Shown: positions 1 through 9,494, numbered from the stretch's first letter. The stretch is DNA of 44,122 nt from an uncultured Lachnospiraceae bacterium (GCA_947570615.1 CANOVJ010000029.1:1-44122), one strand, 5' to 3'. Numbers and translations are program-made. The notes: generated by a model from the sequence alone, not told the origin.

Positions 1-43
1 ACGTGGCACCACAAATGGTGCCGCGGTGCATATCGGTTTATAA
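1..43 (+). CDS. Possible 3' end of an upstream gene (partial)
   Basis: One forward frame is open from the window edge and ends in TAA at 41-43, giving the tail RGTTNGAAVHIGL. A promoter for the next gene follows at 72-100, which fits a gene ending here. The fragment is too short to recognise, and chance openness is quite possible. A small hairpin (GGCACCA/TGGTGCC, 5-22) lies inside it. Confidence 0.25.
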   Translation, partial: RGTTNGAAVHIGL

Positions 44-71
44 GTTTAACCTGGAAATTCCCTGATTCTCC

Positions 72-100
72 TTTACTGTTACACCGGTTATCTCTATAAT
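72..100 (+). promoter_or_regulatory. Probable housekeeping promoter of the HAD gene
   Basis: TTTACT (72-77) and a perfect TATAAT (95-100) are separated by 17 bp. Transcription would start near 107, giving a leader of about 145 nt that contains two tandem copies of the dispersed intergenic repeat. Confidence 0.55.
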
Positions 101-117
101 GGAGTCTAAAACATGTT

Positions 118-195
118 CAACAAACGCTGGCACGCTCCGCGAGAGCGCTTATTGTAACAACGGACGGCACGCTTCGTGAACTGTCCTTATGTTAA
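118..195 (+). repeat. Two tandem copies of a dispersed intergenic repeat
   Basis: Copy one is 118-157 and copy two is 158-195. Both begin CAACAAACG or CAACGGACG, share the core GCACGCT(C/T)CG(C/T)GA, and end in a TTATTGTAA or TTATGTTAA tail. Related units occur at 7437, 23218, 35571, 38255 and 43991. A third partial start (CAACGGATGCCGG) follows at 196. The unit is partly self-complementary and is never inside a gene here. Confidence 0.65.
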
Positions 196-253
196 CAACG
201 GATGCCGGACTTCGCCGGACATCCCTGTTTCAACCGGAAAGGAGCACTCAGAA

Positions 254-1021
254 ATGTACAGACTGATTTTACTGGATCTGGACGGGACGCTTCTGCGCCC
301 GGATAAGACCATATCGGATCACACACTCTCCGTCCTTTGCAAATGCCGGGAAAAGGGACTTCTCCTGGGAATCTCCACCGCAAGGGGCGAGTCCAACGCC
401 GTCCCCTTCATCGAATCCGTCAGGCCGGACCTGGTCATCTCCAGCGGCGGCGCTCTGGTCAGGTATGCGGGCGAGCTTCTCTTCTCCTGCGCCCTTTCCC
501 CGGAAAAAACCGCCGGGATTATCCGCTGTGCCTTTGAACTGACACAGGGACAGTGTGAGATCACCGTGGACACCCCGGGCGCCCACTACTGGAATTATAA
601 GGAGGATCCGCATATCCTCTACCCTGACTGGGGGGAGGTGCGCTACACCGACTACCAGGACTTTCACGAGCCTGCACTGAAAATCACTGTCGAGCTCCCT
701 GACGATAAGGCCGCGGAAAAGATCGCCATGGGCGGCGACTGCGACTTTGTCCACTTCTCCGACGGCAACTGGTACAAGTTCTCCAGAAAGGAAGCTACCA
801 AGGCAAAAGCCATCCACGCTCTGGCAGAGCGTCCCGGGATCAGGCCGGAGGAGATCATCGCCTTCGGGGACGACTTTGCCGACATGGAAATGCTGCGCGT
901 GTGCGGCCGGGGCATAGCCATGGGAAATGCTCTCCCGCAGGTAAAGGAAATCGCCGACGCCGTGACCCTGTCCAATGACGAGGACGGGGTAGCCATGTAC
1001 CTGGAGAAGCTTTTCCTGTGA
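254..1021 (+). CDS. Cof-type HAD-superfamily phosphatase
   Basis: This is a cytosolic haloacid dehalogenase-type hydrolase of the Cof/YbiV group, Mg-dependent sugar-phosphate or nucleotide phosphatases. Motif I is DLDGT at residues 8-12, with the nucleophile Asp8 and Asp10. Motif IV is the GDDFADME stretch near the C-terminus. The middle of the protein is the variable C2-type cap that sets substrate choice, so the substrate cannot be named. The frame is open from 176, but the ATG at 254 follows GAAAGGAG (237-244) at proper spacing and starts directly with the family's MYRLILLDLDGT opening, giving 255 residues, usual for the family. The gene stands alone and converges on the anti-sigma gene. 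Confidence 0.88.
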   Translation: MYRLILLDLDGTLLRPDKTISDHTLSVLCKCREKGLLLGISTARGESNAVPFIESVRPDLVISSGGALVRYAGELLFSCALSPEKTAGIIRCAFELTQGQCEITVDTPGAHYWNYKEDPHILYPDWGEVRYTDYQDFHEPALKITVELPDDKAAEKIAMGGDCDFVHFSDGNWYKFSRKEATKAKAIHALAERPGIRPEEIIAFGDDFADMEMLRVCGRGIAMGNALPQVKEIADAVTLSNDEDGVAMYLEKLFL

Positions 1022-1072
1022 TGATGACCGGGGCCGGCCCACCTGTGACTCAATGCGCCGGCCTCTTCCTGC

Positions 1073-2197
1073 TCACTCCCGGGCCTGCCCGTGAAGCTTC
1101 TTAACCCCGAAGGTTTCGTTTCCGTTATAGATCAGATCCACCTCCGCGGCCTCGTCCTTCACCAGCGCCAGGGAGGACCAGGCGGGCAGATCCACCATCA
1201 GCTCCCGGCCTTCGCCGAGCTGTCCTGAGTCGTCCCTCAGCACCGTCACAGTATAAAGGATTCCCGGAGGGCTTCCGTCCTGTCTTTCGAAATCATTTGT
1301 GATTTCCTCCACTCTGATCACCACGTGCTCAAAAACGGCTCCTTCCGCCGGAAAATCCGGCCCGGCGTCGCTCTGCGTCATTTCGCTCTCCGTTGCGGCG
1401 GCTTCATCCGAAGCATCCGCCGTGGCTTTGCTCTCCTCCTTCCTCTTCGAGGACTCCTGTATTCCACCGGCCTGCCCGGCATCGCTGTCCTGCATGGACT
1501 GCGCCGCGCCTGCCTGGAGGGCGCCATCCCGTATGCTTCCCGCCAGGTCGCCTGTACCCTTCTCGCCTGCATCCATTTCTCCTGCGTCTGTCAGGCCTGC
1601 TTCTGCGGTGTCCGCCGCTCCTGTGCCTGCCGCTCCTGCATCTGCCGTGTCCGCTCCGTCTGCGCCCGCTGTACCTGCTGCTCCGCCCGCATCCGCCGCA
1701 TCGTCCACAGCTCCTTCTTCCCGGGCCGGCTTCGCCGCATTCTCCGGCATGGCCTCGCAGATTTCCGGCGCAGACTCCATATCCATACTATCTGCCGCCG
1801 CCATATCGATGCCCTCCGTCGCCCCGGTGCCTCCGGCCCTTCCCATCCGCAGGCCCCTGCTGCTCAAAAGCACAAACGCCGCCGGAAGGATCACCGTCAC
1901 GCACAAAGCCGCAGCCGCGATCCCGGCCACGCTCCGCAGGCTGCTGAAACCAAAACGCCTTCCTGTTTTCTTTTTTTCTGAAGCAATGGGAGTTAATGCC
2001 TCTTTCCCGTCCGGTAAAGAGCGAAGGGATTTTTCTCTCTCTGTATCGGAACCCTCCTGTGCCCCGCGGGTCGGTGTTCGATCCGCTCTGTGCTGCGGTG
2101 TGGATTTGCTCTCAAGTCCGGCCTCGATCCGCTCCCACAGATCCGGGATTTCGCTCTCGGCCAGTTCTCTGTATGCCTGTTCAAAATCCTTACTCAT
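1073..2197 (-). CDS. Probable membrane anti-sigma factor
   Basis: The protein has 374 residues, with a cytosolic N-terminus (DFEQAYRELAESEIPDLW), one transmembrane helix at about 90-115 (SVAGIAAAALCVTVILPAAF) and a long extracytoplasmic part. The outer part has a very Ala/Gly/Asp-rich low-complexity stretch at about 135-260, then a more ordered C-terminal domain. No zinc-binding HxxxCxxC anti-sigma motif is present. It is called an anti-sigma factor because its ATG overlaps the stop of the ECF sigma gene by 8 bp, the usual translationally coupled arrangement, and because the short acidic/aromatic N-terminal module followed by a single helix is common in clostridial partners of ECF factors. 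AGGAGG lies 7 nt ahead of the ATG at 2197, better than the upstream GTG at 2203. The function is inferred from context. Confidence 0.6.
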   Translation of the reverse strand: MSKDFEQAYRELAESEIPDLWERIEAGLESKSTPQHRADRTPTRGAQEGSDTEREKSLRSLPDGKEALTPIASEKKKTGRRFGFSSLRSVAGIAAAALCVTVILPAAFVLLSSRGLRMGRAGGTGATEGIDMAAADSMDMESAPEICEAMPENAAKPAREEGAVDDAADAGGAAGTAGADGADTADAGAAGTGAADTAEAGLTDAGEMDAGEKGTGDLAGSIRDGALQAGAAQSMQDSDAGQAGGIQESSKRKEESKATADASDEAAATESEMTQSDAGPDFPAEGAVFEHVVIRVEEITNDFERQDGSPPGILYTVTVLRDDSGQLGEGRELMVDLPAWSSLALVKDEAAEVDLIYNGNETFGVKKLHGQARE

Positions 2198-2795
2198 ACC
2201 CACACCTCCTCAGCTTTTTTATGGCATTCTGATACTTCCAGGTCACCGTCCCCATGGGAATCTGCATACTCCTGGCAATCTCCTTAAAGGTCATCTCGCC
2301 CAGAACCTTCAGGCTGACGATCTGACGCTCCGCGGGCTTTAAGGTGTCCAGCGCCTGGCTCACCGTCATGTTTCCCAGCACCTGACTTTCCACCTGACTT
2401 TCCCCGCCGGGAAAGCCTGTGCCCGCCTGATATGTATTCTCCTGCTTTCCATACAAAGATTTCCCGTCGCTTTCCTGCTCCGGTCCCTGACCCAGATCCT
2501 GCAGCAGCGCAGTCAACTCCTCCCGCCTGTATTTGCGCAGAAAATCAATGGCCATGTTCCGCGCCATGGTGGCCAGATAACCCTTATGGCCGTTGCCCGG
2601 CTTAAACTGCTCCGCCCTGTTCCAGAGCCGGATAAAGAATTCGCTGGTCACGTCCTCCGTATTTTCCTTATTCCGCAGCACCTCATAGACGATCCGATAG
2701 ATATATCCCGCATAACATTCGTAAATCTCCTTCAGTGCGGTCTTATCTCCCTGCGTCATCCGCGCCACGGCTTCCTCAAACTGCCGCTCGTTCAC
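2190..2795 (-). CDS. ECF-type RNA polymerase sigma factor
   Basis: A 201-residue sigma-70 family protein with only regions 2 and 4. Region 2 covers about residues 8-95, including the core-binding and -10-reading segment with GYLATMARNMAIDFLRKYRR. Region 4 covers about 150-198, with a helix-turn-helix in MTFKEIARSMQIPMGTVTWK. The linker between them (about 100-148) is longer and more Gly/Gln/Ser-rich than usual. It starts at a GTG preceded by GGAAGGGGGA. The downstream gene overlaps it by 8 bp and is its probable membrane-bound inhibitor, so the pair should respond to an envelope or extracellular signal. Target promoters cannot be told from the window. Confidence 0.88.
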   Translation of the reverse strand: MNERQFEEAVARMTQGDKTALKEIYECYAGYIYRIVYEVLRNKENTEDVTSEFFIRLWNRAEQFKPGNGHKGYLATMARNMAIDFLRKYRREELTALLQDLGQGPEQESDGKSLYGKQENTYQAGTGFPGGESQVESQVLGNMTVSQALDTLKPAERQIVSLKVLGEMTFKEIARSMQIPMGTVTWKYQNAIKKLRRCGYE

Positions 2796-2860
2796 TCCCC
2801 TCCCCCTTCCTTATGTGATACGCTTTAAGTGGCCCGCTTTTATTGGACTTATGCGCAAAA

Positions 2861-2879
2861 GGCGCAGTTCTCCTGCGCC
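2861..2879 (-). terminator. Rho-independent terminator after dapL
   Basis: GGCGCAG and CTGCGCC form a 7-bp stem with a 5-nt loop. Read on the minus strand it is followed by TTTTGCGC. It lies about 50 bp past the dapL stop and before the sigma-factor gene, separating the two units. Confidence 0.6.
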
Positions 2880-2931
2880 CTCTGTCTTTTTGCACAACAG
2901 CCTTTTCAAAAATCCCCCTGCAAAATCATTC

Positions 2932-4146
2932 CTATAATGCCTTAATCCGATCCACAGCCTCCACGGTATTTTCGTAGCTTCCAAAGGCTGTCAGCCGGAA
3001 ATAGGTCTCGCCGCTGGGGCCGAATCCGGAGCCGGGGGTTCCCACCACATTTGCCTTTTCCAGAAGAAAATCGAAGAATTCCCAGCTCGTCATTCCGTCA
3101 GGCGCTTTCAGCCAGATATACGGAGCGTTCACTCCGCCCGAAACCTGGTAGCCGGCCCCCTTAAGGCCCTCGAGAATATACCTGGCATTGTTCATGTAAT
3201 AGGCCACCTGTTTCTTAAGCTGCTCCTTTCCCTCCTGAGAGTACACCGCCTCCCCGGCCCGCTGGACGATGTAGGGAGCGCCGTTGTACTTCGTCCCGTG
3301 CCGCCTTGCCCAGAGGGAGTGAAGGGCCACGTCCCCGCACTTTAAGTCTCTGGGGATCACGGTGTAGCCAAGCCTTACTCCGGTAAATCCGGCGTTCTTG
3401 GAAAAGGAGTGGAGCTCGATGGCGCAGGTCCTGGCGCCCTCGCACTCGTAAATGGAATGGGGCACATCCTCCTCGGAAATATAGGCCTCGTAGGCCGCGT
3501 CATAGATGATCACCGCCCCTACCCGGTTGGCGTAGTCCACCCACTCCTGAAGCCGGGCTCTGGTGATGGCAGAGCCGGTGGGATTGTTGGGGAAGCACAG
3601 ATAGATCAGATCCGGCGTTTCCTGGGGGAGCTGGGGCGCAAAGCCGTTCTCCTCAAGACAGGGCATATAGATCACGTCGCTCCAGGTTTCCCTGACGCTG
3701 TCGTATGTGCCTGTCCTTCCCGCCATCACATTGGTGTCCACATACACCGGATAGACCGGATCGCAGACCGCGATCTTATTGTCCACGCTGAAAATTTCCT
3801 GAATATTTCCGGAGTCGCACTTCGCCCCGTCGGATACAAAGATCTCGTCCGCGCTGATCTGACAGCCTCTGGCCTTATAGTCGTTTTCCGCGATGGCGTT
3901 CCTTAAAAATTCATATCCCAGTTCAGGCGCATACCCCCTGAATGTCTCCGCTCTGGACATCTCGTCCACCGCCCCGTGAAGCGCCGTGATGATGGCCGGA
4001 GCCAGGGGCTGGGTCACATCCCCGATCCCCAGACGGATAATCTTTTTGTCCGGATGCGCCGCCGCATAGGCGTTCACCTTTTTTCCTATGGTGGAAAAAA
4101 GATAGCTTCCGGGTAACTTCAGGTAATTGTCGTTGATCTTAAACAT
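2932..4146 (-). CDS. dapL: LL-diaminopimelate aminotransferase
   Basis: A PLP-dependent fold-type I aminotransferase that converts tetrahydrodipicolinate and glutamate directly to LL-diaminopimelate, the one-step route to lysine and peptidoglycan precursors found in plants, chlamydiae and many clostridia. Recognisable parts are the N-terminal [17 protein letters not shown] opening, the [10 protein letters not shown] segment typical of DapL, the CFPNNPTG motif, and the Schiff-base lysine Lys250 in [15 protein letters not shown]. From the ATG at 4146 it has 404 residues, the usual length. That ATG follows AAGGAGGAG, and the frame extends upstream only without support. It is last in a run with dapF and a P-loop kinase gene. 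Its product is the substrate of DapF. Confidence 0.95.
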   Translation of the reverse strand: MFKINDNYLKLPGSYLFSTIGKKVNAYAAAHPDKKIIRLGIGDVTQPLAPAIITALHGAVDEMSRAETFRGYAPELGYEFLRNAIAENDYKARGCQISADEIFVSDGAKCDSGNIQEIFSVDNKIAVCDPVYPVYVDTNVMAGRTGTYDSVRETWSDVIYMPCLEENGFAPQLPQETPDLIYLCFPNNPTGSAITRARLQEWVDYANRVGAVIIYDAAYEAYISEEDVPHSIYECEGARTCAIELHSFSKNAGFTGVRLGYTVIPRDLKCGDVALHSLWARRHGTKYNGAPYIVQRAGEAVYSQEGKEQLKKQVAYYMNNARYILEGLKGAGYQVSGGVNAPYIWLKAPDGMTSWEFFDFLLEKANVVGTPGSGFGPSGETYFRLTAFGSYENTVEAVDRIKAL

Positions 4147-4228
4147 CCTTCTCTCCTCCTTGTCCGGGCAGATGCTTCTCCATGGGCACTCCGGAAAGCG
4201 CTTTCCTCTCATCTGCCGTTTTCGATTT

Positions 4229-4738
4229 TTAAAGCAATTCCCTTACAATTCTATCTGCACATTGGGCCGCACTGCACAGGCTTGTATCTACCCTCAGCCT
4301 GTACTCTATATTTTTTGCCATCAATCCATCCTGTTCATCCGACTGACTTTCATATCTGTCGCCACGGGCAATATTTCTTTTTCTGCATATATCCAGCGGG
4401 CAGTATACCTGAACCAGATCAAGCGGGTTATCTTTCAGTATTTCCAGCAGCTGCTGATAATGAGGGGATATTTCGTCTCTTTCAACTAATATTCCGTCAA
4501 TAAGTACATTTTTCCCCATATCCGAATAGAGTCTCGCAGTGTGGTACATCATAATAATAACTTCGCTGAGATATTTCCAGTAGTTTTCACGCAGATATTT
4601 TTCTCCCACCATCTCCTGAAACAAATCGTTGGCGACGACATAAAAGAATACGTCGTCACGCTCCTGAATGGCCTCGACAATGGATGTTTTTCCTGCGCTT
4701 GTCACTCCATTGAGGAAAATAATACGTCCTTTTTCCAT
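4229..4738 (-). CDS. Chloramphenicol phosphotransferase-like P-loop kinase
   Basis: A small cytosolic P-loop protein of 169 residues. The Walker A motif is GVTSAGKTS at residues 11-19. The order [16 protein letters not shown], then a mid-protein [10 protein letters not shown] strand, then [20 protein letters not shown], matches the CPT (chloramphenicol 3-O-phosphotransferase-like) family. Most family members have no proven drug-resistance role, so the substrate is unknown. It begins at an ATG 22 bp after the dapF stop with TGAGAGG upstream; a longer frame would overlap dapF. It sits between dapF and dapL on the same strand and is probably cotranscribed. Base composition is more AT-rich than both neighbours, suggesting a later insertion into the dap operon. 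Confidence 0.75.
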   Translation of the reverse strand: MEKGRIIFLNGVTSAGKTSIVEAIQERDDVFFYVVANDLFQEMVGEKYLRENYWKYLSEVIIMMYHTARLYSDMGKNVLIDGILVERDEISPHYQQLLEILKDNPLDLVQVYCPLDICRKRNIARGDRYESQSDEQDGLMAKNIEYRLRVDTSLCSAAQCADRIVRELL

Positions 4739-4760
4739 TTGGTAACCTCTCAGATTCCTG

Positions 4761-5609
4761 TCAGATCTCGATTTCTCCCTCAAACACCGTATCGGCGCTT
4801 CCGGTCATGTACACCAGGTTTTCCTTCCGATCCCACCGGATCTGCAGGCTGCCTCCCAAAAGCTTAACGCAGACCTCCTCCCCGGTCAGACCGTTCAGCA
4901 CACAGGCAACCGTCACGGCGCACGCCCCGGTTCCGCAGGCCAGGGTCTCCCCCGTCCCTCTCTCCCAGACGCGCATCTCCACATGCCCCTCGTCGATCAC
5001 CCTCACGAACTCCGTATTGACCCGTCCGGGGAACCGCTCATGGTTTTCAAACATTGGCCCGATCTTTTCCAGCGGAAAATCTGACACATCGTCCACAAAG
5101 ATCACAGCGTGGGGATTTCCCATGGACACGCATGTCATATTCCAGGATTTCCCGTCCGCCAGAATTTCCTCTCCGATCACCTGCTCCTGGTCTCCCTTCA
5201 GGGAAATGACCGGTATGTCGGCGGCTTTCAAAATCGGCGCACCCATATTGACCCTGACGGTCGATACCTTACCATCCTGAACTGTCAGATCCAGATACCG
5301 GATCTTCCCGCAGCTTATAATGCTGAGGCGGGTCTTGTCCGTGAGGCGCTTATCATAGACAAATTTGGCCACACAGCGGATGCCGTTGCCGCACATCTCA
5401 GCCCGGGAGCCGTCCATATTGTACATTTCCATCTCGAAATCCGCTTCATCGGAAGGGTTGATGAAGATCACCCCGTCCCCGCCAATCCCGAAATGCCGGT
5501 CGCTCAGACGTCTCACCAGCTCCGGCTTTTCCTGCGCATCGATCTGCTCCCTGTCTCCGTCCACATAAATATAATCATTGCCGCATCCGTGCATTTTCGT
5601 AAACTTCAT
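4761..5609 (-). CDS. dapF: Diaminopimelate epimerase
   Basis: A PLP-independent racemase converting LL- to meso-diaminopimelate, used for peptidoglycan cross-links and for lysine. Both catalytic cysteines are present: Cys73 in the MCGNGIRC motif and Cys225 in LACGTGACA. The N-terminal [17 protein letters not shown] and the central [12 protein letters not shown] signature are also typical. The length of 282 residues is normal. The ATG at 5609 follows AAAGGAGAG. It is the first gene of the dapF-kinase-dapL run, so the two consecutive steps of the aminotransferase pathway are encoded together. Confidence 0.96.
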   Translation of the reverse strand: MKFTKMHGCGNDYIYVDGDREQIDAQEKPELVRRLSDRHFGIGGDGVIFINPSDEADFEMEMYNMDGSRAEMCGNGIRCVAKFVYDKRLTDKTRLSIISCGKIRYLDLTVQDGKVSTVRVNMGAPILKAADIPVISLKGDQEQVIGEEILADGKSWNMTCVSMGNPHAVIFVDDVSDFPLEKIGPMFENHERFPGRVNTEFVRVIDEGHVEMRVWERGTGETLACGTGACAVTVACVLNGLTGEEVCVKLLGGSLQIRWDRKENLVYMTGSADTVFEGEIEI

Positions 5610-5699
5610 TGCAATGCTCTCCTTTCGCCAGTTCTATTATGGCACATTTTTCCCCTCAAAGAAAGGAGTTTTCTGCTGTAGAGTGTGCAAAAGATGCTT

Positions 5700-7391
5700 T
5701 CACCTCAGTTTGACCGTATGAGTCACCAGATATCTGTCCCCCTGCAGCTGCTCAAACTCAAGCTCCATGGCGCAGGTGACGGCCCCCACCTGTGCCATGG
5801 CCCCCTCCATATAGCCCTGTCGGTAGGCATTCTGCCGGTAAGCGCTGTAAATCTCCTCCGCAAGAGCCTTTCCGTCAACCACGTTGGAAAAACCAAAGGA
5901 GTTAAGCCCGCCTGCGGCTACCTGTTCATAGCAGTCGTCATAATAATCCGAAAGGCTAAGGAGAACGTCCGCCTCCTCAACCCCCGCATCCGCAAGACTG
6001 CGCAGCTGCTCCTGCGGGGAGGAGCCCGCCGGGCTGTTTTCCGGGCCGGCTGCGGAATCGCCTCCCGAACTGGTATTCGGATTTCCTGCCGGGCCGGCTC
6101 CCGCGCCGCTATCCGGCTCCAGATTCCGGTAGCGCTGCCCGTTGCAGGGCGGCAGATAGACAGAGAGCTCCTGCCGCACATGGGTATCCGCGTAGTCCTG
6201 ATCCGTCTTGTTGAAATAATCGTAGTTTCCGCCCTCGGTGTCGTCCCAGGTGGTGTCCACGTTATAATAGCCGTCATCCAGAGATACGATGTTCCAGGCA
6301 TGATTCTCCCCGGCAAAGCCAGTGCAGTAATAGCAGGGGATCCCCAGCTGCTGCATCAGATACTGAAACGCTCTGGCATAACCCGCGCATACCGTCTGCC
6401 CGTTCACCAGCGCGCTGTAGGCGCTCTGGTTCATCTCCGCCCCCATATTGTAGGTAATCCGGTCGATCAGCGCGTCGTGAACCTGCTTCTCCTTCTCATA
6501 ATTGTCGGAAAGCGGGGCCGCCAGCGCCAGAATCTCATTTGCCTTTTCGCTTAAGACAGCCTTCGAGGCCTCCAGATTCTGGGCGGTGTAATTCATCCGC
6601 AGATCGATCTCCACGCAGATCCCGTCCCCCCTGTACTTACCGGAGTACGCGGTCTCCAGCCAGAAAAGCTCCGGGTGGTCGTTGTAAACCGCCGCAAAAA
6701 CTGTCCGCAGCCTGGGCGCGGTCACCTCCTCCACAGGGGCAAAGGCCATAATCAGGTCGTTGGCGTTGGCATAAATCTGACGGTAGAGGTGTTTTCCCGC
6801 CTCATCCAGCATTTCATAATAAGGATAAAAATTCGCGTCAAAAGTGAGGCCGTCCCCGGTGGAGCCTGTGCCAAGCTGATTCTGAAGCTGGCCGGCCTGT
6901 GCGTCGTCAATCTGACCTCCCTCGTCCTGAATCTGCTGATAGCCGTTTTTGCCGGATACCTGCTGCGGCGTCTGCACTCTGGATATTTCCGGGACAATAT
7001 ACTCAGGATTTACGCCCTGATCGATTCCCTCCGCCCTGGGAAGCGCGGAAGCAGGCGTTCCCTCAAACGTCTCCGCTCCGGGAAGTCCCGTTCCGGACAG
7101 CTCCGCCAGGCCGCTTCCATCCCCCGCGCCGCTTCCTCCGTCGGCATTCGTCCCCTCTCCCTCCCCGGAAGCCTCCCCCAGGGAAAAGGAATCCTTCATC
7201 AGATTACCGCCGTTAAACGCCTCCCCGGCATCATCTGCATCTGCCGATACAGCCTGCCGCCTGCCGGGATAGAGGAAATCCGCCAGCTTCTGCGTCACCT
7301 CGGGCCTCACCGCACACACCAGCACCAGGGCGCAGAAGCTCCCAAACAATACCAGAAAAATCATTGCAAGAACTTTTAAAAACTGTTTCAT
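5700..7391 (-). CDS. Exported transglutaminase-like domain protein
   Basis: 563 residues with an N-terminal membrane anchor at about 7-28 (AMIFLVLFGSFCALVLVCAV), a Gly/Ser/Asp-rich disordered linker at about 45-180, and a transglutaminase-core domain at about 190-400. The papain-like triad is intact: Cys335 in GQTVCAGYARAF, His364 in ENHAWNIV and Asp379 in YYNVDTTWDD. In bacteria this fold is usually a cell-surface peptidase, or binds or cleaves peptidoglycan cross-bridges, rather than cross-linking protein. A second Gly/Pro/Ala-rich linker (about 425-465) leads to a C-terminal helical part unlike anything recognised. The ATG follows AGGAGAAG. The cell-wall role is inferred. Confidence 0.8.
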   Translation of the reverse strand: MKQFLKVLAMIFLVLFGSFCALVLVCAVRPEVTQKLADFLYPGRRQAVSADADDAGEAFNGGNLMKDSFSLGEASGEGEGTNADGGSGAGDGSGLAELSGTGLPGAETFEGTPASALPRAEGIDQGVNPEYIVPEISRVQTPQQVSGKNGYQQIQDEGGQIDDAQAGQLQNQLGTGSTGDGLTFDANFYPYYEMLDEAGKHLYRQIYANANDLIMAFAPVEEVTAPRLRTVFAAVYNDHPELFWLETAYSGKYRGDGICVEIDLRMNYTAQNLEASKAVLSEKANEILALAAPLSDNYEKEKQVHDALIDRITYNMGAEMNQSAYSALVNGQTVCAGYARAFQYLMQQLGIPCYYCTGFAGENHAWNIVSLDDGYYNVDTTWDDTEGGNYDYFNKTDQDYADTHVRQELSVYLPPCNGQRYRNLEPDSGAGAGPAGNPNTSSGGDSAAGPENSPAGSSPQEQLRSLADAGVEEADVLLSLSDYYDDCYEQVAAGGLNSFGFSNVVDGKALAEEIYSAYRQNAYRQGYMEGAMAQVGAVTCAMELEFEQLQGDRYLVTHTVKLR

Positions 7392-7436
7392 ATCACTTCT
7401 CCTGCCTGTCGCAGACCTCGTCTGCCTTATCTTTTA

Positions 7437-7476
7437 TTAACATAAGGACAATTCGCGAAGCGTGTTGTCCGTTGTT
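7437..7476 (-). repeat. Dispersed intergenic repeat copy
   Basis: Read on the minus strand this copy begins AACAACGGACAA, has the core CACGCTTCGCGAA and ends TTGTCCTTATGTTAA. GGACAA and TTGTCC pair to form a hairpin. It lies between the recQ stop and the transglutaminase-protein gene. It is the best-formed match to the 158-195 copy. Confidence 0.65.
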
Positions 7477-7496
7477 TTTTCGCGCATCCGACTCCC

Positions 7497-9449
7497 TTAC
7501 TCCCCCGCGTTTTCCTTCACACACGCGAGAAACCTCTCCCCGTACTTCTCATACTTGTGCTCCCCCACGCCGGAGACCGAAAGCATCTCCTGCTTTGTCC
7601 GCGGCCGGACCATGCACATATGGGTCAGGGTCTTATCGGAAAAGATAATGTAGGGAGGCACCTTCTCCACCCTTGCGATCTGCGTCCGCAGAGCGCGCAG
7701 CTTTTCAAAGAGCGCCTCCTCCTGGCGGGTAAATTCCCTGCCGGCCGCGGAAAATCCGGCTCCCGCCATCCGGCGCCTTTCCCCTGTCCTGGCGGTTCTG
7801 GCCGGATGCTCCTGCTCCTTTGCCATCTTCATCAGCACCGGCTCCCGGCCCTGCAATACCGTCTCGGACTTTTCCGTCAGCCGGACCACGGCGTACTCGT
7901 CGTTTGACTGCATGAGATAGCCATGGATCAGAAGAAAGCTCATCACCTGCCGCAGTCTGTGAGCGGGTACTTTGGAGAGCTTTCCATAAAAAGGATTCTC
8001 ATTCATCCGGTAATTCCTGATCTTCGCCGTATCCGCCCCGTGAACCGTGTCGATGAGAACATTTACCCCATATCGCTGGCGGCTGCTCCTGACGCAGCCG
8101 ATCAGAGCTCCCGCAATCTCCGTCACATCCACCGTCTCAAACTGGCTCAGGCAGTTGGAACAGTTTCCACAGTAGTTCTCCCCATATTCCCCGAAATATC
8201 GAAGGATGTAATCCCGCAGACACTCGTTGGTGGTGCAGTAAAAGGTCATTTTCCGAAGCCGCTCCCGGTCCCGCTCCATGACCAGCTCCCGGGTAATCTC
8301 GTCCAGCTCCTGATTGTCCTGATTGTTTTCGATAAAAAACTGATTGGTCACCACATCCTGACCGCTATAGTACAGAATGCATTCGGAGGGCTGCCCGTCC
8401 CTCCCCGCCCTCCCGGCCTCCTGATAGTAGGACTCCAGATTTTTGGGCATTCCAAAGTGCAGGACAAAGCGCACATTGGACTTGTCGATCCCCATGCCAA
8501 AGGCGTTGGTGGCCACCATGACGGATCTGCGGTCGTAAATAAAATCCTCCTGGTTCCTTCTGCGCTCCTCGTCAGAGAGCCCCGCATGATACCGGGTCAC
8601 GGAAAAGCCCTCGGAAGCTAACCGGTCGCAGACCTCCTCCACATTTTTGCGGGTGAGACAGTAGATGATGCCGCTCTCCCCCGGATGGCATTCCAGATAG
8701 TTCTTCACCGCACCGTATCGGTCCTTTATGGCCATCACGCCGAAGTAAAGGTTCTTCCGGTCAAACCCCGTGGTGATCACCGCAGGCTCCCGGAGCATGA
8801 GAATGTCGATGATATCCTCCCTGACCTCCTTCGTGGCGGTGGCGGTAAAGGCGGCCACCACAGGCCTTTCGGGCAGCGCGTCCGTAAACTCTGTGATCTT
8901 TAAATAGCTGGGTCGGAAATCCTGCCCCCACTGGGAGACGCAGTGGGCCTCGTCCACCGCCACCATGGCGATGGGCGTATGCAGGGCAAAGTCCAGAAAT
9001 TCCGCAGTCATCAGCCGCTCCGGGGCCACATATATGATGGGATAACGCCCCTGCCCGGCAAGGGCAAGAGCCTTGCGGTACTGTCCCGGCGTCAGGGAGC
9101 TGTTGAGGTACGCCGCATGGATTCCCGCCTGATTTAAGCTCTCCACCTGATCCTTCATCAGGGAGATCAGAGGAGAGATGACCAGAGTGATCCCACGCGC
9201 CCTGCCGCCGCCAAAGGATTGGCCGGCAGGGCTGTTCTTCGCGGGCACATCCCCGCTTTCGTCCAGACTCCCCTCCATAAGCAGCGCAGGGATCTGATAG
9301 CACAGGGATTTTCCCGCCCCGGTGGGCATGATTCCCAGCACATCCTTTCCCGCCAGTATATTGTCGATCAGATACTCCTGCCCTTCCCGAAAGGAGTCAT
9401 ATCCGAAGTATTGTTTCAGTAACCTCTCTCTGTCCAATTGTGCTCCCAT
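7497..9449 (-). CDS. recQ: ATP-dependent DNA helicase RecQ
   Basis: A 3'-5' superfamily 2 DNA helicase of 650 residues for recombination and fork repair. Walker A is MPTGAGKS at residues 41-48, the DEAH box is in [20 protein letters not shown], and motif VI is in [12 protein letters not shown]. The zinc-binding cysteines of the RecQ-C-terminal region are seen in [10 protein letters not shown] and [10 protein letters not shown] winged-helix part follows, and an HRDC domain closes the protein (about 570-645). An extra Gly/Ser-rich insertion of about 25 residues lies near 62-85, between motifs I and Ia. No strong Shine-Dalgarno precedes the ATG at 9449; a TTG four codons on has GGGAG ahead of it, so the start is slightly uncertain. 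Confidence 0.95.
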   Translation of the reverse strand: MGAQLDRERLLKQYFGYDSFREGQEYLIDNILAGKDVLGIMPTGAGKSLCYQIPALLMEGSLDESGDVPAKNSPAGQSFGGGRARGITLVISPLISLMKDQVESLNQAGIHAAYLNSSLTPGQYRKALALAGQGRYPIIYVAPERLMTAEFLDFALHTPIAMVAVDEAHCVSQWGQDFRPSYLKITEFTDALPERPVVAAFTATATKEVREDIIDILMLREPAVITTGFDRKNLYFGVMAIKDRYGAVKNYLECHPGESGIIYCLTRKNVEEVCDRLASEGFSVTRYHAGLSDEERRRNQEDFIYDRRSVMVATNAFGMGIDKSNVRFVLHFGMPKNLESYYQEAGRAGRDGQPSECILYYSGQDVVTNQFFIENNQDNQELDEITRELVMERDRERLRKMTFYCTTNECLRDYILRYFGEYGENYCGNCSNCLSQFETVDVTEIAGALIGCVRSSRQRYGVNVLIDTVHGADTAKIRNYRMNENPFYGKLSKVPAHRLRQVMSFLLIHGYLMQSNDEYAVVRLTEKSETVLQGREPVLMKMAKEQEHPARTARTGERRRMAGAGFSAAGREFTRQEEALFEKLRALRTQIARVEKVPPYIIFSDKTLTHMCMVRPRTKQEMLSVSGVGEHKYEKYGERFLACVKENAGE

Positions 9450-9494
9450 CTGCGCTATTATGGCGCATATTTTCCCGCGTATTTCCGTAAAAAG

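Noticed and set aside
118-225. Short CRISPR-like array at the left edge
   Set aside because: Only two to three diverged units in direct contact with no spacers, and relatives of the unit are scattered singly through the window, so it is a dispersed repeat.
1022-1072. Terminator between the HAD and anti-sigma genes
   Set aside because: GGGCCGGC and GCCGGCC can pair across a long loop, but no U-run follows on either strand, so it was not called.
1299-2342. Long plus-strand frame rich in Ser, Ala and Pro
   Set aside because: It is antisense to the Ala/Gly-rich anti-sigma gene; low-complexity GC-rich coding leaves other frames open. It has no ribosome binding site and no recognisable domain.
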